This document shows, one piece after another, positions 32,119 through 43,300 of a stretch of 64,000 bases of DNA. The notes under the pieces are model-generated. The model was not told the origin of the DNA, made no database searches, and saw only the letters and a program-made list of their open reading frames with translations. Within the stretch, counting starts at the first letter, position 1, and each line of letters starts with the position of its first letter. The DNA is taken from assembly GCA_020831525.1 (NCBI GenBank), contig JAFIGH010000001.1, forward strand, positions 1 through 64,000, in the 5' to 3' direction. The position numbers and the translations under genes are program-made. The DNA comes from Opitutales bacterium. GTDB taxonomy: Bacteria; Verrucomicrobiota; Verrucomicrobiia; Opitutales; Oceanipulchritudinaceae.

Positions 32119-34853
32119 CGAAGACACGCATGCTTTTTCTTTTTGGTTGGATCGCCGCCGCGTTGTCCGCCACCGTCCTGTCGGGGGAAATCCGCGTCGC
32201 CGACCTTCGTTGTGAATATGCCGTGGACCCGTTGGGGATCGACGTCGCCCAGCCCCGCCTCTCATGGCGGATCGAGAGCGATACGCGTGGCCAGCGGCAA
32301 ACGGCATGGCAGGTGTTGGCCGCCTCCTCGCGCGACCGGCTTGACGCGGGCGAAGGCGACCTCTGGGACAGCGGGCGCGTCGACGGTGACGAGACCCTGC
32401 ACATCCGCTATGCCGGCGCGGAGCTAGAGCCATCGCAAAAAGTCTACTGGAAAGTTCGCTCTTGGGACCGCGACGGCAACCCCTCGGACTGGAGCGGGAC
32501 GGCCACGTGGACGATGGGACTCTGGAGCGCCGACCACTGGGGTCCGGCACAGTGGATCGCGGCGGCGGAGGAGTCCCCGTCCATTCTTTTCCGGCGCGAG
32601 TTTGAAGTGCGCGGCGGTCTGAAGCGCGCCATTGCCTATGTGTCGGGACTGGGTCACTACGAGTTGTATGTGAACGGCGAAAAGTCCGGCGACGACCTTC
32701 TCACCCCCGGATGGACGAAATACGATGTCTCGGCGCTCTACGACACGCACGACATCACCGGTCTCCTCGCCGAAGGGGCGAACGCCGTCGGCATGGAGCT
32801 GGCAAACGGCATGTACCACGTCCAGCGCGAGGGCCGTTTCGGCAAATTCCAAGGTTCCTTCGGGGACAAGCGGGGAATCGCGCACATCCGGCTCGAATAC
32901 GCCGACGGCACGGTTGACGTTGTCGGGACCGATGAGTCGTGGCGCAGCCACGCGGGTCCCGTTACCTTCACCAACATGTTCGGGGGCGAGGACCACGACG
33001 CCCGCCTCGAACCGGACGGATGGAAAGCGCCGGGCTTTGACGACAGCGGTTGGACCGACGCCCGGTTGGTCGGGGATATCTCCCGGGCGACCCTCCGAGG
33101 GCACCGCGCGGGATCCGATCCGGTGCGTGTCATCGAAAAGCGGGCACCCGTCGAAGTCCGTGAACTCGCCGGCCCGGGCGCGACCTTGTTTGATTTCGGG
33201 CAAAACACTTCCTACATGCCGCGCCTCGTTGTGAGCGGTCCGCGCGGCAGTCGCGTGCGGCTCATTTCCGGCGAACGGATTTATCCGGACGGCTATCCGT
33301 CACGCGCCTCCATGGGCGGTATCCACCGCGGCACGTCGTGGTGGGAATACACAAAAGCCACGGATGAGGATGAGATCTGGTACCCGCGGTTCTTCTACAT
33401 CGGCAGCCGCTACATCCAGGCACAGACGTTTGCACCCGAAGACGGAGGCGAACGGGCGGAGGTTGTTTCGCTTCACGGGCGGATCGTGCATGCCGACGCC
33501 GAGGCGACGGGCACCTTCAAAGCCTCCGACCCGCTCCTCGGGCGTATCCGCGACCTGGTGCGTTGGGCGCAGCGTTCCAATATGGTTTCCGTCCTCACCG
33601 ACTGTCCCCACCGGGAAAAGCTCGGCTGGCTGGAGCAGATCCACCTCAACGGTCCGTCGCTGCGCTACGAGTGGGACCTCGCCCGCGTCTTTTCCAAAGC
33701 GATGTTCGATATGGCGGACTCGCAGACGGAGGACGGGCTCATCCCGAACATTGCGCCTGAGTTCACGGAGTTCCGCGGGACGTTCCGTGCCGCGGCGGAG
33801 TGGGGCGCGGCGTTCATCCAAGTGCCGTGGCAGCAGTACCAATTCAATGGTGACACGGCACTCCTTGAGCGTTTCTACCCCGCCATGCGCGAATACTTTG
33901 CCTACCTCGAATCCCGCGCCGAGGGCGATATCCTGGACGAGGGCCTCGGCGACTGGTTCGATCTCGGGCCGCGGCGGCCGCCGGGGCGAGCGCAACTGAC
34001 GCTGCCCCCGATCACGGCAACGGCCTATTTCTTCAACAACGCCCGCGTGCTCACGGAGATCGCGTCCATCCTCGGGAAAGAGGAAGATGCCCGCGCCTAC
34101 GGGATCCGCACCCACGAGATCCGCACCGCCTTCAACAATGCGTTTTTCAACGCCGAAGGCGGATACTACGGGGACAACACGCAGGCGGCCAACGCCATGC
34201 CGCTCGTTCTCGGCATCGTTGAAACGGAGGAACGCGACCGTGTTTTCGCTTCGCTCCTCGGCGACTTAAATGAACGCGACTATGCCCTCACGGCGGGTGC
34301 CGTGGGCTACCGCTACCTCTTGCAGGCGCTCACGCAGGGCGGCCGCGACGACGTGATCCACCGCATGATCACGCAGGACGACAAGCCGGGCTATGCATGG
34401 CAGTTGAATGCGGGGGCGACTGCGCTCACCGAGTCATGGGAGGCGCACGCCACGACTTCGAACAATCACTTCATGCTCGGGCACATCACCGAGTGGTTCT
34501 ACAAGGACCTCGCCGGCATTCGCCTCGATCCGGAGCGGCCGGGTTTCGCGGGGGCGATTATCGAACCGCGGCCCGTCGACGGTCTCGACTGGGTCGAGGC
34601 CGCCTACAAGAGCGTGCGCGGCCCCGTGAAGGTCCGCTGGGAACGCTCGGGCGGCGACACATTCCAGCTTAGAGTAACCGTGCCCGCCAACACCACGGCC
34701 GAGGTACGCGTGCCCGCCCGCAACGACACCGCCGTGCAAGAGGGCGGTGTCGAAGCAGACGCCGCGGAGGGCGTGTCCTTTGTCCGCCGTGCTGCCGACC
34801 GCGCGGTCTACCGGGTGGATTCAGGCACCTATACGTTCACTTCGGTTTGGTAA
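32115..34853 (+). CDS. GH78 alpha-L-rhamnosidase
   Basis: This 912-residue secreted protein has the full bacterial rhamnosidase layout: N-terminal fibronectin-like domain (LRCEYAVDPLGIDVAQPRLSW), a beta-sandwich with NGMYHVQREGRFG, the Bac_rhamnosid domain, the (alpha/alpha)6 barrel with [14 protein letters not shown] (about residues 495-508, general acid Glu), TESWEAH (base Glu region) and a C-terminal beta-domain. It hydrolyses terminal alpha-L-rhamnose from pectic or glycoside substrates. It is the intact counterpart of the decayed copy at 2617-3319. ATG at 32115 overlaps the preceding stop. Confidence 0.92.
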   Translation: MTKTRMLFLFGWIAAALSATVLSGEIRVADLRCEYAVDPLGIDVAQPRLSWRIESDTRGQRQTAWQVLAASSRDRLDAGEGDLWDSGRVDGDETLHIRYAGAELEPSQKVYWKVRSWDRDGNPSDWSGTATWTMGLWSADHWGPAQWIAAAEESPSILFRREFEVRGGLKRAIAYVSGLGHYELYVNGEKSGDDLLTPGWTKYDVSALYDTHDITGLLAEGANAVGMELANGMYHVQREGRFGKFQGSFGDKRGIAHIRLEYADGTVDVVGTDESWRSHAGPVTFTNMFGGEDHDARLEPDGWKAPGFDDSGWTDARLVGDISRATLRGHRAGSDPVRVIEKRAPVEVRELAGPGATLFDFGQNTSYMPRLVVSGPRGSRVRLISGERIYPDGYPSRASMGGIHRGTSWWEYTKATDEDEIWYPRFFYIGSRYIQAQTFAPEDGGERAEVVSLHGRIVHADAEATGTFKASDPLLGRIRDLVRWAQRSNMVSVLTDCPHREKLGWLEQIHLNGPSLRYEWDLARVFSKAMFDMADSQTEDGLIPNIAPEFTEFRGTFRAAAEWGAAFIQVPWQQYQFNGDTALLERFYPAMREYFAYLESRAEGDILDEGLGDWFDLGPRRPPGRAQLTLPPITATAYFFNNARVLTEIASILGKEEDARAYGIRTHEIRTAFNNAFFNAEGGYYGDNTQAANAMPLVLGIVETEERDRVFASLLGDLNERDYALTAGAVGYRYLLQALTQGGRDDVIHRMITQDDKPGYAWQLNAGATALTESWEAHATTSNNHFMLGHITEWFYKDLAGIRLDPERPGFAGAIIEPRPVDGLDWVEAAYKSVRGPVKVRWERSGGDTFQLRVTVPANTTAEVRVPARNDTAVQEGGVEADAAEGVSFVRRAADRAVYRVDSGTYTFTSVW

Positions 34854-34857
34854 ACGA

Positions 34858-36123
34858 ATGACATTCTCCGGAAAGGTATACGCGCTTCTTGCCGGTCTTG
34901 CCCTCGCGGCAACACCGGCGGCTGCGGCGTGGATACCCGCCGGACTGCCGGACGCCGACGGCGGGGACGGCTACCTGTGCCGCCGTGCGTTCCTCACGGA
35001 GGAAGAAGGCGCGCGTGTGCTCGGCGACGCCCTGCAGGCTTTTCCCGACGACGGGAGGTGGTGCGACTACGCGGCCCATGTGCGGCAGCGCGTTCTCGAA
35101 GCAATGGGCTTTTCCCCGCTTCCTGACCGTCCCGAGTTGAGTACAGTTGTCCACTCCCGCCGCACGCACAACGGGTATTCCGTGGAAAACGTCGCCGTCG
35201 AGACACTGCCGGGGTACTGGATGACAGGGAATCTCTACCGTCCGGCGGATCCGCGAGCCGATGGCGCGGCGGTACTGCACTTGCACGGTCACACTCCGGG
35301 GCCGGACGGAGCCGGCGGGTGGAGTCGGCACGGCCGTTTTCGGGAGGAATACCAATACAGCGCGGCAACACTCGCGCGCATGGGCGCAGTCGTGCTGTCC
35401 GTCGACATGGCGGGCTACGGCGATCAGTTGAAACTGGTGGGCGCGGAGGCTCACCGGACACCTGCGTCGATGGCGCTACAGTTTTGGAACGGCCTGCGTG
35501 CAATCGATTTTCTCGCCGATCTCCGGGAGGTCGACCCGGCGCGCATCGCGGTGGCCGGATTTTCGGGAGGCGCGACGCAGGGGCTTCTGCTCACCGCGTT
35601 GGACGAGCGTGTGGCCGCGCAGGCCTCGGTCGCCATGGTCTCGGCGCACTTTTTCGGCGGGTGCCCCTGTGAGAGCGGACTGCCGGTCCACCGCAGCGCG
35701 GATCACTTTGCGAGCAACCCGGTGTTCGCCGCGATGGCGGCACCGCGCCCGTTGTTGCTCGTTTCTGTCGGCGGCGACTGGACAAAGAACACCCCGCAGG
35801 TGGAGTACCCATTTGTCCGGGGCATCTACCGCCGCATGGAAGCGGCCGACCGTGCCGGCAACATCCACTTGCCGGACGAAGGGCACGATTTCGGCCCCTC
35901 GAAGCGACAGGCGGTCTACGCGTTTCTCGGTGCCGCGCTCGAACTCGACGCCGAGGCTGTTTTCAACGAGGCGGGCGAGTGGACGGAGGCCGGTGTGACC
36001 CTCGAGGCACCCCCCGCCATGCGAGTTTTCAATGAAGAACATCCCGCGCCGGAAGGGGCCGTCGGCGATCCGGACGCCGCCCTCGCGCGGTTGCTCCTGA
36101 CCCAAACAACATCTATACCATGA
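34858..36123 (+). CDS. Secreted alpha/beta-hydrolase, acetyl-esterase-like
   Basis: This 421-residue protein has a signal peptide (ALLAGLALAATPAAAA) and an alpha/beta-hydrolase core. The nucleophile Ser236 lies in GFSGGAT, and the likely catalytic His343 in DEGHDFG. LHLHGHTPGP forms the oxyanion-hole region. It resembles the acetyl-xylan/pectin esterase-type hydrolases common in polysaccharide loci, which remove acetyl groups that block glycosidases. Between two GH78 enzymes it probably deacetylates rhamnogalacturonan or its oligosaccharides. It starts 4 bp after the GH78 stop and overlaps the next GH78 by ATGA. Confidence 0.78.
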   Translation: MTFSGKVYALLAGLALAATPAAAAWIPAGLPDADGGDGYLCRRAFLTEEEGARVLGDALQAFPDDGRWCDYAAHVRQRVLEAMGFSPLPDRPELSTVVHSRRTHNGYSVENVAVETLPGYWMTGNLYRPADPRADGAAVLHLHGHTPGPDGAGGWSRHGRFREEYQYSAATLARMGAVVLSVDMAGYGDQLKLVGAEAHRTPASMALQFWNGLRAIDFLADLREVDPARIAVAGFSGGATQGLLLTALDERVAAQASVAMVSAHFFGGCPCESGLPVHRSADHFASNPVFAAMAAPRPLLLVSVGGDWTKNTPQVEYPFVRGIYRRMEAADRAGNIHLPDEGHDFGPSKRQAVYAFLGAALELDAEAVFNEAGEWTEAGVTLEAPPAMRVFNEEHPAPEGAVGDPDAALARLLLTQTTSIP

Positions 36124-39100
36124 AACTGTATTTCCGATACCAACGGAGCTTTCGTTTTCTCGCCGCCCTGTGTGGGATTCTTACCGCATGCGCCTTTTCC
36201 GCTACCGGGGTTCACGCGGACAGTGTAGCCGTCGTCGACCTCCGTGCCGAAGGCATTGTCGAGCCCGTGGGCATCGATTCATTCCGCCCGCGCCTGTCGT
36301 GGCGCCTCGAGAGCGACCGCCGCGGCGTGCGGCAGACCGCCTATGCCATCCGTGCCGCTTCCTCGCGCGAAGGCCTCGCCGGGGATTCGCCGGACCTGTG
36401 GGACAGCGGCAAGCTGGGGGGTGCCGGCCCGTCCCACACCTACCGGGCGACACCTTTGTCGAACCACGAGCGCGTCTATTGGCAGGTGCGTGTCTGGGAC
36501 GAAAACGACGAGCCAACGGCGTGGAGCGAGCCGGCATCGTGGACGATGGGTATGACGGACCGCCGCGGTTGGAACGCGGATTGGATCACCCATCCGGAGT
36601 GGCTCAAGTTTGAGCGCCCGCACCTCGGTTACCGGTCGGAATCAGCCGAATCCGTCGATACACCGAAATGGATCGAGCTGGATTTGGGCCGCGACTATCC
36701 GGTCGACGAAGTGATCCTGCACGCCCTGCGCCACACGGTGGCGGAGCGCCTCGGATTTCCCGTGAGTTTTGTCATTGAGGCGGCGGCAGCACGTGCGCAC
36801 GATGACTGGCAGACGCTCCTCGATACGACGGATGAACCGCTCAACGTTTGGTTTACCCGCCACAGCGCCGAAGGCGACGGGCGTCCGGCACGCTTTATTC
36901 GCCTGCGTGTTCCCGTGCTGCGCGAGCTGAACGGCGAAATCTGCCTCGCGCTTTCGCAGATCGAGGTGCGGTCCGGCGGAAGCAATGTCGCCGAAGGTGC
37001 GCGTGTGACGGCGAGTGACAGCCTCGAGGAGGGCTACTGGAGCGCCTCCGCAGTGGTCGACGGTCTCGGGCTGCCGGACGCGAATCCGGTGGTCCACAAT
37101 GCCATGGAACTTCGCCGCGAGTTCACCCTCGGCGGCGTGCCGGAACGCGCGCTCGTGCATGTTGCCGGACTCGGCGGGTATATACTCGAGGTCAACGGGA
37201 AACGGGTCGGCGACGACACTTTGAAACCGGGATGGACCGACGTCGACAAGACTGTTCCTTACGGCAGTTATGATGTCTCGGACCTGCTGCGGGAGGGCGG
37301 CAACGCCATCGCCATCCGGCTTGTTCCCGGCATGTTCAGCGTGTCCGAGCCGGGAGACCGCTATACCAAGTTTGTCAGCCGGTTCCGCCCGCTCACGGCG
37401 CGCGCCACGCTGTGGGCGCGTCTCGCCGACGGTTCCGAGGCGCAGATCGTCACAGACGAGAGCTGGAGCGTCCGCAAGAGCGATGTCGTGACCTACACGC
37501 ATGTTTTCGGGGGAGAGGACTACGACGCGCGGTCCTTCGACCCGGGTTGGAGCCGTCCCGGTTTCGATGAACCGAACGAATGGATTCCCGCCGTGAAAAA
37601 CGAGGCGCCCGGCGGTTGGCTCCGCGGGGCGGACGGGTCCGCTCCGCCCATCGTCCACCACGAAACACTTGAGCCTGTGTCCGTCACAAAGATACGGCCC
37701 GGTGTATCCGTCTACGACCTCGGGCAGAACGCCTCCATCATGATCCGCCTGAAGACGCGGGGCAACGCGGGCGACCGGGTGCGCATGTTCCCGGCCGAAC
37801 TCCTCGCCGACGACGGCACGGTCGACCGCGGGTCCGTGGCCCACCGGTCGCGCCCGGCGTGGTGGCAGTACACGCTCGCCGGCGACGGTGACGAAACGTG
37901 GACATCGGACTTCTACTACCACGGGTCGCGTTACATCCAGGTGGAGACGTTTCCCGCCGACGATGACGGAGCGCATCCCGAGGTATTGCGCCTCGAAGGG
38001 TTGGTGACCCACACCTCCGCCGCGCCTGCGGGGCACTTCAAGACCTCAAGCGAACTCTACAACCGCACGCGCGAACTCATCCGCTGGGCGCAGCGCAGCA
38101 ACCACATGAGCATAGGGACCGATTGTCCGCACCGTGAAAAGCTCGGCTGGCTGGAGCAGTCGCACCTCAACGGCCCTTCGCTGCGCTACGAGTTCGACCT
38201 CGCTCGCTTCTACCGCAAGACTCTCCGCGACATGACGGAAGCCCAGACGGCGGACGGCCTCGTGCCCAACATCGCACCGGAGTACATCGTCTTCGAGGGT
38301 GCGTTCCGTGATTCGCCGGAGTGGGGGAGCGCGCTCGTTCTCGCCGGTTGGCAACAGTATTTGTATGCCGGTGACACTTCGGTCTTCCCCGATTTCTATA
38401 GCTACATGCAGCTCTACGTGGCCTACCTCGACAGCATGTCGGAGGACGGCATTGTCGACCACGGTTTGGGCGACTGGTATGATCTTGGACCGGAGCACCC
38501 CGGGTTTGCACAATTGACGCCACGATCCCTTACGGCCACGGCTATATTCTACGAGTGTATCGAAACACTGCGGCGGGTCGCGGAAATGCGGACGCGTCAC
38601 GGCGAGACCGCCGCCTATGCCGAGTGGGCCGAGCGTGTGCGCAACGCTTTCAACGACAAGTTCCTCGACCGTGAGACCGGCACGTACTCGACAGGCAGCC
38701 AGACGGCGCAAGCCATGCCTCTGGCCGTGGGTCTGGTCCCCGACGATCTTCGCGGCAAAGTCTTCGAGCGGCTGGTCGAGGATATTCGCGGGCACGGGAA
38801 TCAGTTGACGACCGGCAACGTGGGGCACGGCTACCTCCTGCGCGTGCTGGCGGAAGCAGGGCGGTCCGACATCATCCACGACATGCACCACCAGAGTGAT
38901 CGACCGGGCTACGGCTGGCAACTGGAGCGCGGAGCGACGAGCTTGAGCGAGGCATGGGATGCGAACCGGCGGGCCTCACAGAACCACTTCATGCTCGGGC
39001 ATATTATCGAATGGTTCTACCGCCATCTCGCGGGCATCGCGCCCGATCCGGAAGCTCCGGGCTTCCAGCACGTGAACATCGCTCCGCAACCGGTGGGCGA

Positions 39101-39374
39101 TCTGACCTTTGCCGAGGCCTCGCACGAATCCCGCTACGGAACGGTCTCCGTGCGATGGGACCGCGGTGACGGTGAGTTCCGGCTGCGCGCTACAGTACCG
39201 CCGCTGGCCACTGCGACCGTCTCGCTTCCCGCCGACGAGGGCGCTGCCGTCACGGAAAGCGGAGAGGCGGCGGACGATCAACCGGGCGTGACCTACGTCG
39301 GACGGGAGGACGGACGCGCCCTCTTTGAGATCGAATCCGGCACCTACACCTTCACCACCCGCTGGAGCGAGTAA
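36120..39374 (+). CDS. GH78 alpha-L-rhamnosidase with inserted discoidin-like domain
   Basis: This 1084-residue secreted enzyme shares the GH78 plan: N-domain, [13 protein letters not shown] linker region, catalytic barrel with [14 protein letters not shown] (about residue 667 on) and LSEAWDAN, and a C-terminal beta-domain. It is some 170 residues longer than its neighbour. An F5/8-type (discoidin/CBM32-like) domain is inserted at about residues 170-315, visible in [19 protein letters not shown] and FIRLRVPV, ending before the [15 protein letters not shown] segment. The insert probably adds sugar binding. The two GH78s are far from identical and likely cleave different rhamnosyl linkages. Its stop overlaps the methylesterase ATG by one base. 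Confidence 0.9.
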   Translation: MKLYFRYQRSFRFLAALCGILTACAFSATGVHADSVAVVDLRAEGIVEPVGIDSFRPRLSWRLESDRRGVRQTAYAIRAASSREGLAGDSPDLWDSGKLGGAGPSHTYRATPLSNHERVYWQVRVWDENDEPTAWSEPASWTMGMTDRRGWNADWITHPEWLKFERPHLGYRSESAESVDTPKWIELDLGRDYPVDEVILHALRHTVAERLGFPVSFVIEAAAARAHDDWQTLLDTTDEPLNVWFTRHSAEGDGRPARFIRLRVPVLRELNGEICLALSQIEVRSGGSNVAEGARVTASDSLEEGYWSASAVVDGLGLPDANPVVHNAMELRREFTLGGVPERALVHVAGLGGYILEVNGKRVGDDTLKPGWTDVDKTVPYGSYDVSDLLREGGNAIAIRLVPGMFSVSEPGDRYTKFVSRFRPLTARATLWARLADGSEAQIVTDESWSVRKSDVVTYTHVFGGEDYDARSFDPGWSRPGFDEPNEWIPAVKNEAPGGWLRGADGSAPPIVHHETLEPVSVTKIRPGVSVYDLGQNASIMIRLKTRGNAGDRVRMFPAELLADDGTVDRGSVAHRSRPAWWQYTLAGDGDETWTSDFYYHGSRYIQVETFPADDDGAHPEVLRLEGLVTHTSAAPAGHFKTSSELYNRTRELIRWAQRSNHMSIGTDCPHREKLGWLEQSHLNGPSLRYEFDLARFYRKTLRDMTEAQTADGLVPNIAPEYIVFEGAFRDSPEWGSALVLAGWQQYLYAGDTSVFPDFYSYMQLYVAYLDSMSEDGIVDHGLGDWYDLGPEHPGFAQLTPRSLTATAIFYECIETLRRVAEMRTRHGETAAYAEWAERVRNAFNDKFLDRETGTYSTGSQTAQAMPLAVGLVPDDLRGKVFERLVEDIRGHGNQLTTGNVGHGYLLRVLAEAGRSDIIHDMHHQSDRPGYGWQLERGATSLSEAWDANRRASQNHFMLGHIIEWFYRHLAGIAPDPEAPGFQHVNIAPQPVGDLTFAEASHESRYGTVSVRWDRGDGEFRLRATVPPLATATVSLPADEGAAVTESGEAADDQPGVTYVGREDGRALFEIESGTYTFTTRWSE

Positions 39375-40348
39375 TGCGCTGGACTCTTGCCAGTCTCATC
39401 CCCGCCTTTCTGTGCGCCTTCGCGGCGAATGCCGCGAAGGAGGTCACAGTTTGCGCGGACGGGACCGGCGATTACACGACAGTGCAGGCGGCCGTGGCCG
39501 CCGTCCCCACAGGAAGTCCTGAGGCACCGGTGACGATCCGCGTGCGGCCCGGCACCTACCGCGAGCTAGTCTATATCCAGCGGGAGAAACGATTTCTGCG
39601 CATCGTCGGCGAGGAGGCGGAACGTACCGTCGTCACCTACAACCTGCACGCGAACATGACGGGTCTTGACGGCGAGCGTATCGGAACTTTCCGTACGCCG
39701 ACGGTAGTCGTCGACGCCGACGATATCACATTCGAAAACCTCACCTTCGAAAACACCGCCGGTCCCGTTGGCCAGGCCCTTGCCGTGCGCGTCGACGGCG
39801 ACCGCGTGGTCTTCCGCAAATGCCGTTTTCTCGGCTGGCAGGACACGATCTTTCTCAACCGCGGCCGACAGTATTTCGAGGACTGCTACATCGCGGGCAG
39901 TACTGATTACATCTTCGGCGGGGCGACGGCGTATTTTCTGCGTTGTCACCTGCACAGCCTGCGCAGCTCGTACATTACCGCCGCCTCTACGCCGAAGGAG
40001 GCACCGCACGGGTTTGTCTTCGACCGCTGCCGGATCACGGTGAAGTCGGACGACCTGAGGATCTACCTCGGGCGTCCGTGGCGGGACTACGCGCAAGTGA
40101 CGTTCCTACGCACGGATATGCCCGCCGCCGTCCGCCCGGAGGGCTGGCACAACTGGAACCGGCCCGAACGCGAGGAAACGACGCGTTTTGTCGAAATCGA
40201 AAACCGCGGCCCCGGCGCCGACCGCTCCGGGCGCGTCGCATGGGCGCGCTTTCCCGGTGCCGACGAGGCAACGCGTATCACACCCGCCGCCGTCCTCGGA
40301 GGCCCGGACGACTGGAATCCGGCGGCGTCACCCCACAGAACCAACTAA
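39374..40348 (+). CDS. Pectin methylesterase (CE8)
   Basis: This 324-residue secreted beta-helix protein carries all CE8 motifs: [18 protein letters not shown] with Asp157, STDYIFG with Asp178 (nucleophile and acid), and YLGRPW with Arg234. Pectinesterases hydrolyse the methyl ester of galacturonate in homogalacturonan, preparing it for pectate lyases such as those at 54770 and 58162. GSTDYIFG differs slightly from the common GTVDFIFG but keeps the catalytic Asp. The enzyme is single-domain with a clear signal peptide. It begins on the last base of the GH78 stop codon. Confidence 0.94.
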   Translation: MRWTLASLIPAFLCAFAANAAKEVTVCADGTGDYTTVQAAVAAVPTGSPEAPVTIRVRPGTYRELVYIQREKRFLRIVGEEAERTVVTYNLHANMTGLDGERIGTFRTPTVVVDADDITFENLTFENTAGPVGQALAVRVDGDRVVFRKCRFLGWQDTIFLNRGRQYFEDCYIAGSTDYIFGGATAYFLRCHLHSLRSSYITAASTPKEAPHGFVFDRCRITVKSDDLRIYLGRPWRDYAQVTFLRTDMPAAVRPEGWHNWNRPEREETTRFVEIENRGPGADRSGRVAWARFPGADEATRITPAAVLGGPDDWNPAASPHRTN

Positions 40349-40363
40349 CGAACATCTCTTCCC

Positions 40364-43300
40364 ATGAAACGGATACAACGATTCACAACCCTTGCCGCCC
40401 TTGCCCTTTCGAGCGCCGCGGCGGCGTTTGCCGATAGCGCAAAAGACGATCCGGTGCTGTGGTACACAGCGCCCGCCGAATATTGGACGGAGGCCCTCCC
40501 GGTGGGCAACGGCAGTCTCGGCGGAATGGTCTTCGGCAACCCCGCGCGCGAGCAGGTGCAATTCAATCACGACACGCTGTGGACGGGCACCGTTCATGCC
40601 TATCACCGCGACGGGGCGCACCGGGTGTTGCCCAAGCTGCGGGAACTGCTGCGCGAGGGCCGCCAGTCCGACGCCCACGACCTCGCCATGCGCGAGTTCA
40701 TGAGCGTGCCCCTCCGCCAGATGATGTACCAGCCTTTCGGTGACCTGTATTTTGATTTTCCCGGGCATGAGGCTGCCGAAGACTACCGGCGCGAACTCAA
40801 CCTTGCCTCCGCCGTGGCCAAAACCGCCTACACTGTCGACGGCGTTCGCTTCACACGCGAGACCTTCTCCAGCTATCCGGCGGATGTTCTCGTCACACGG
40901 GTGACGGCTGACCGGCCGGGCCGTGTTGGGTTCACCCTTGCGATCGACTGCCCCCACGAAACACACGAAATCACGGCCGTGGGCGACGACCAGTTGCTGC
41001 TCCGCGGCAAGGTGCAGGACGACGGCATCGGCTTTGCCGCCCGGGTGCGCGTGCGTGTGACGGGAGGAACCGCTACAACGGATGGGCGCAGCATCGTCGT
41101 CGAAGGTGCTGACGCCGCCACTGTTCTGCTCAGTGCAGGTACGACGTTCCGGAATTTCCGCGACCTTTCCGGCGATCCGGAGGCAGAAACCGAGGTAATC
41201 CTAAAGGCCGCTTCGCGCAGGGACTACGGCACGCTTCGCTCCACCCATGTCGCGGACCACAGCCGCCTCTTCAACCGCGTGTCTCTCGAACTCGGCACGA
41301 GCGAAGCGGCGGAGCTTCCCACGCACGACCGCCTGCGGCGGGAGGACAAGAGCGACGACCCGGCACTGGCGGCACTGCTCTTTCATTACGGGCGCTACCT
41401 TCTCATTGCGTCGAGCCGTCCGGGGTCGCAGCCCGCGAATCTCCAAGGCATCTGGAACGATCTTCTCGAACCGTCGTGGGGCAGTAAGTACACGATGAAT
41501 ATCAACTTCGAGATGAACTACTGGCCGACCGAGGTGACAAACCTCACAGAGAGTTACGAGCCGGTGCTCGACATGATCGACGAGCTGGTCGTGAGCGGCC
41601 GCGAGACCGCGCGTGCCCATTATGACGCGGACGGTTGGGTGCTTCACCACAACACCGATATCTGGCGCGGTACGGCCCCCATCAACCACGCCAACCACGG
41701 CATCTGGCCGGGGGGCGGCGCATGGCTGAGTTTTGTGCTTTGGGAGCGATACCGCTACACGCGCGACCGCTCGTTCCTCCGCGACCGCGCCTATCCGGTA
41801 ATGAAGGAAGCGGCGCGGTTCTACACGGAAGTCCTCGTCGAGGATCCGGATACCGGCTGGCTCATCAGCGGTCCTTCGAACTCGCCCGAGCACGGCGGCA
41901 TGGTCATGGGGCCGACGATGGACCATCAGCTCATCCGCCGGCTCTTCCGTGCGGTCTCCGATGCGGTCAGCGTGCTTGAGATTGAGGAGGACAAGCCGTT
42001 CGCGGCCCGCCTCGACGAACTGCGCGGACGCATCGCACCGAACCAGATCGGACGCCTCGGGCAGTTGCAGGAGTGGCTGGAAGACCGCGACGATCCGGAG
42101 AACGATCACCGGCACGTTTCGCATCTCTGGGGTGTGTTTCCCGGCGACGAGATCACATGGGAAAATCCGGACTATATGGAGGCGGCGCGCACGTCCCTCG
42201 ACTTCCGTGGCGACGGCGGCACAGGCTGGTCGCTCGCGTGGAAGATTGCCCTGTGGGCGCGTTTGCTCGACGCGGAGCGGGCGCACTCGCTTGTGCTGAG
42301 CCAGCTCAATCTCGTCGAGGATACGCCCGAGGGCCGCACAATGTCGGGTCCGGGCGGCTCGTATCCAAACCTTTTCGGGGCGCATCCGCCCTTCCAGATC
42401 GACGGTAACTTCGGCACGACCGGCGGCATTGCCGAAATGCTTCTCCAGAGCCATACCGACGAGATCGTCCTGCTCCCCGCGCTGCCCTCCGCGTGGTCCA
42501 CCGGTTCGGTCACCGGCCTGCGTGCGCGCGGCGGGTTCGAGATCGACATGCGTTGGAACGACGGCGAGCTGACCGAAGCGGTCGTTCGTTCGACGACGGA
42601 TGAGTGGGGGCGGCTCCGCTACCGCGACCGCGTCATGGATGTGCAGGTGGAACCGGGCAAAAAAGCCCGCTTCGGCAAAGGCCTGCGCGACAAACAGGCA
42701 TATGACGGCAGCCTTGAACCGCTGGAACTCGGCCTGAATCTAATGAGGACGCAGATCCTCCGGTTTCGCGAGTGGATGCCGGAAGGCCAATTGGTGCCGT
42801 CCCGCTGGGGTTATATGCAAGGGTTGCTCGCCGCCAGTCTGGTGGATTTATCCGACGCGACCGGAGATCCCTACGCCTTTGTCTACGGGCAGGAATTTTT
42901 CTCACCGCTGATCAGCGACGAGGGGTCCCATGAGCGCTTTGAGATCAGCCGTTTCGACATCGACCATGTGAAGCCCGGGCGGGTGATCCTGCAGTTGTAT
43001 GAGCGCAACGGCCTCGAACGCTACCGCAAGATGGTCGAGAATATCCGGGGCCAGCTCGATGTGCAGCCGCGGACAAACTCAGGCGGCTATTGGCACAAAG
43101 GCGTTTACCCCTACCAAATGTGGCTGGACGGTCTCTACATGGCCATGCCTTTCCTTGCCCGCTACGCCCACCAGTTCGACCGGCCGGAGGACTTTGACGA
43201 GGTCGTGCGGCAGATCACCCTTATGGACGAAGTATCCTTCGATCCCGACGCGGGGCTGCACTACCATGCATGGGACGAGACGCGCGAGCTGGACTGGTCG

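Noticed and set aside
36642-38036. 464-codon open frame on the minus strand
   Set aside because: It mirrors the second GH78. No motif was found and the true gene is on the plus strand.
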